Origin: Humitalea rosea
GTDB lineage: Bacteria > Pseudomonadota > Alphaproteobacteria > Acetobacterales > Acetobacteraceae
Reading direction: 5' to 3'
Length of the DNA stretch: 64,000 bases
Assembly (NCBI RefSeq): GCF_003253705.1
Contig: NZ_QKYU01000011.1
Coordinates: 1-64,000, forward strand
The position numbers and the translations under genes are program-made. This document shows, piece by piece, positions 61,795-64,000 of the stretch. The notes below the pieces were generated by a model. It saw only the letters and a list, made by a program, of their open reading frames with translations, ran no database searches and had not been told where the DNA came from. Positions within the stretch are counted from its first letter, which is position 1; the number at the start of each line of letters is the position of its first letter.

Positions 61795-64000
61795 ATGTCA
61801 GAGACTTTCCGCCGCGAACGGCTTCCGGAAATCGTGCAGCATTTGGCCTCGCGGCCCGGCCATGAGGCGGTCCGCAGCGGGGTCATGGCGCTGCTGACCG
61901 AGGGACTCGGCGCCGCCTTCGCCGAGGTCACGCATGAACTCCGCATGCCCGAAATTCGCGGGCGGGCGGATGCGCTGCTCGGGGCCACCGTGTTCGAGTT
62001 CAAATCGAACCACGCCGGCGAAATCGGCGATGTGACGCACAAGATGCCGGACTATCTGAAGCAGCGGGAGGACGCGACCGGCCGGCACTTCATCGGCATT
62101 TCCACCGATGGCGCGCTCTTCCAGGCCTGGGAGTTGCGGGACGGCCGGCTGGAACCGCTCACGAGTTACAAGACCGACCCGCGCCGGCCGGAGGGTCTGC
62201 TTGGCTGGCTCGCCGCCGCGGTGCTGGATCGGGACGATATGATCCCCGAGCCCCAGGCGATCGCCGATATCCTGGGCCGCAACAGCCTGACCTTCGCCCG
62301 TGCCGCCGCGATCCTGGCCGAGCTTTGGACCGGGCTGTCCACCCATCCCGAGGTGAAACTGAAACGCGACCTGTGGGATGGGCTGCTGCGGGAGGTCTAT
62401 GGCGATGACGTCGCCTCGGATGCGCTGTTCCTGCAACACACCTACCTCACGATCCTGGCGAAAACCATCGCCGCCGGGGTGCTGGAGGTGCCGGGCGCGG
62501 ATGCGACCGCCATCCTCTCCGGCCGCGCCCTGGAGGAGCGGGGCATCCACGGCGCGGTGGAAGCCGATTTCTTCGACTGGCTGCTGGAACGGGAGGAAGG
62601 CCACGATCTGGTCCGCCGCCTGGCCCGCCAAGCGGCGCGGTTCCGGCTGCGGGATGTTCAGTCGGATGTGCTGAAGGCGCTCTACGAGAGCCTGATCGAC
62701 CCCGACCAGCGGCACGACCTTGGCGAATACTACACGCCGGACTGGCTGGCCGCGGCGGTGACCGAGGCCGCGGTGGAAAAACCACTGGAACAGCGGGTGC
62801 TGGACCCTGCCTGCGGCTCCGGCACCTTCCTGTTCCATGCGATCCGGCGGCTGCGCGCCGCGGCACCGGATCGGACCGCTGCGGAACGGGTCGCGCTTTG
62901 CACCCGACTGGTCCGAGGGCTGGATGTGCATCCGGTCGCGGTCATCATCGCCCGCGTCACCTGGCTTCTGGCGCTCGGCCCCGATGTCACGAGCCGCAGC
63001 GCGCCGCTGCATGTGCCGGTCTATCTGGGCGATGCGCTGCAATGGAACATCAGCCAGATCGGCGATGCCAAGGAGGTCCGCGTCGCGGTGCCGGGCGATC
63101 CGCCGCTGGTGGTGCCGGGCGGCTTTGCCGAAGATCAGCAGCTCTTCGATCAGGGCCTCGCCGCGCTGACGCGGGGGTTGGAACGCGACAGCACGCAAGA
63201 AGAACTGGGGCGGCAGTTGGCGCGGCTGGACGGGGCGACGCCGGAGGATGCGGCGAAGATGGCGGAGACCTATGGCCGGCTGCGTGCCCTGTTCAAGGCG
63301 CATCGGGATGGCATCTGGCCCTTCGTGCTGCGCAATCTCAGGCGACCGCTCTGGTTGTCGCGGCCGGATCAGCAGGCCGATGTGCTGCTGGGCAACCCGC
63401 CCTGGGTCGCCTTTCGCCATCTGTCGGCGCCGATGCAGCGGCGACTGCGGGAGGCATCGGAAGCCTTGAACCTCTGGGTCGGCGGGGTGCTGGCGACGCA
63501 GCAGGATCTATGCGCGCTGTTCGTGGCGCTGGGCGTGCAGCGGTATCTGCGGCCGGGCGGGCGGGTGGCGATGGTGCTGCCCTATGCCGTGCTGAATCGT
63601 CCCGCCTTTGTCGGGCTGCGCGCCGGGGATTTTCGCTCTGTCCAAATCGCCTGGGATGCGGCCTGGTCGCTGGATGAGAAGGTGCGGCCATTGTTTCCGG
63701 TGCCGGCCTGCGTGATGTTCGGCCATCGCGCACCGGCTGGGCGCCTGCCCGCGACGGTTCGGCGCTGGAGCGGCAGCCTGCCGCGCCGGGATGCGACGGC
63801 GGCCGAGGCGGCGCGGTTCGTCACATCGGTCGATGCGCCCTGGCCGCCGATGCCGACGCTGAACGGCGTCAGCCCGTATCGCGCGCGGTTCAAACAAGGC
63901 GCGACCATCGTGCCACGCCGGTTCTGGTTCGTGGAGCCGGTGGCGGCGGGCCGTCTTGGGCAGAACGCCGCGGCGCCAATGATGCAGGGCAAGGCGGGGG
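61795..64000 (+). CDS. Type IIG-like restriction-modification enzyme (N6-adenine methylase with nuclease), truncated by window end
   Basis: At least 735 residues, open to the window edge. Near the N terminus RGRADALLGATVFEFKSN places Asp59, Glu68 and Lys70 in a PD-(D/E)xK nuclease arrangement. A helical region leads to GEYYTP (310-315), typical of N6-adenine methylases. Motif I is DPACGSGTF (337-345) and catalytic motif IV is NPPW (534-537), followed by a GRVAMVLPYAVLNRPAF segment. This layout fits single-chain type IIG enzymes, which cut and methylate with one polypeptide; BREX PglX-like methylases are an alternative. No stop codon occurs in this frame before 64000. The target-recognition region should lie beyond the edge. 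Confidence 0.88.
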   Translation, partial: MSETFRRERLPEIVQHLASRPGHEAVRSGVMALLTEGLGAAFAEVTHELRMPEIRGRADALLGATVFEFKSNHAGEIGDVTHKMPDYLKQREDATGRHFIGISTDGALFQAWELRDGRLEPLTSYKTDPRRPEGLLGWLAAAVLDRDDMIPEPQAIADILGRNSLTFARAAAILAELWTGLSTHPEVKLKRDLWDGLLREVYGDDVASDALFLQHTYLTILAKTIAAGVLEVPGADATAILSGRALEERGIHGAVEADFFDWLLEREEGHDLVRRLARQAARFRLRDVQSDVLKALYESLIDPDQRHDLGEYYTPDWLAAAVTEAAVEKPLEQRVLDPACGSGTFLFHAIRRLRAAAPDRTAAERVALCTRLVRGLDVHPVAVIIARVTWLLALGPDVTSRSAPLHVPVYLGDALQWNISQIGDAKEVRVAVPGDPPLVVPGGFAEDQQLFDQGLAALTRGLERDSTQEELGRQLARLDGATPEDAAKMAETYGRLRALFKAHRDGIWPFVLRNLRRPLWLSRPDQQADVLLGNPPWVAFRHLSAPMQRRLREASEALNLWVGGVLATQQDLCALFVALGVQRYLRPGGRVAMVLPYAVLNRPAFVGLRAGDFRSVQIAWDAAWSLDEKVRPLFPVPACVMFGHRAPAGRLPATVRRWSGSLPRRDATAAEAARFVTSVDAPWPPMPTLNGVSPYRARFKQGATIVPRRFWFVEPVAAGRLGQNAAAPMMQGKAG

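Overview
The window is a high-GC chromosomal segment of an alphaproteobacterium. It carries the combined E1-beta/lipoyl pyruvate dehydrogenase cluster with eno and ftsB, dapA-smpB, cobS-cobT with a J-domain gene and bolA, a permease-less regulatory PTS (hprK-rapZ-EIIA-HPr-EI) and an alpha-r8/mmgR-type small RNA. Several orphan solute-binding proteins of the Bug and TRAP types, together with the overall style, point towards Rhodospirillales and most likely Acetobacteraceae (a Roseomonas-like organism). The family-level placement is inference. No rRNA, tRNA, CRISPR array, insertion sequence or prophage was seen.

Layout. 1-10.4 kb: NIPSNAP protein, a PAS-GGDEF-EAL c-di-GMP enzyme, a Bug binding protein, histone deacetylase-like protein, smpB and dapA, then divergently a lytic transglycosylase, hydrolase, pgpA and cinA C-terminal domain. 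10.4-20.5 kb (minus strand): threonine aldolase, ratA, lipA, lpdA, GNAT, pdhC, pdhB, pdhA, ftsB and eno, i.e. glycolysis exit and the whole pyruvate dehydrogenase complex with its lipoylation enzyme. 20.5-27.2 kb: the sRNA with its own promoter and terminator, N-formylglutamate amidohydrolase, folD, DUF167, YggT, a ring-opening amidohydrolase (AtzD/barbiturase family) paired with an amidase, a tiny DUF3309 membrane protein and tyrS. 27.2-30.8 kb: a signalling cassette of HWE kinase, sigma-54 response regulator and Hpt protein. 30.9-40.9 kb: Atm1-type ABC exporter, rpmB, a degenerate sensor kinase, phytase-like esterase, cobT, cobS, J-domain protein, bolA, DUF2889 and a MarR-GNAT fusion.

40.9-44.7 kb is a phosphonate/phosphate-ester ABC importer (phnC, phnD and two phnE genes) preceded by a textbook Pho box. 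44.7-48.8 kb holds an M15-type peptidase, a GSCFA/WcbI-like surface-polysaccharide pair in a slightly AT-richer setting, and a serine/threonine dehydratase. 48.9-53 kb is the regulatory PTS. 53-61.2 kb is metabolic: LysR regulator, epimerase, MFS transporter, ahcY with a strong leader hairpin, a mandelate-racemase-family enzyme, and Bug and TRAP binding proteins. From 61.4 kb to the right edge there is a small unknown protein with clamp-binding-like motifs, divergent from a large nuclease-methyltransferase that looks like a single-chain type IIG restriction-modification enzyme and is cut by the window end.

The best candidates for follow-up are the sRNA with amplified T-tracts (20.54-20.68 kb), the Pho-box-controlled phn operon with a second CTGTCAT pair at phnD, the AtzD-family/amidase pair, the Hpt plus sigma-54 regulator cassette, the GSCFA/WcbI pair with an overlapping upstream ORF, and the edge restriction locus.
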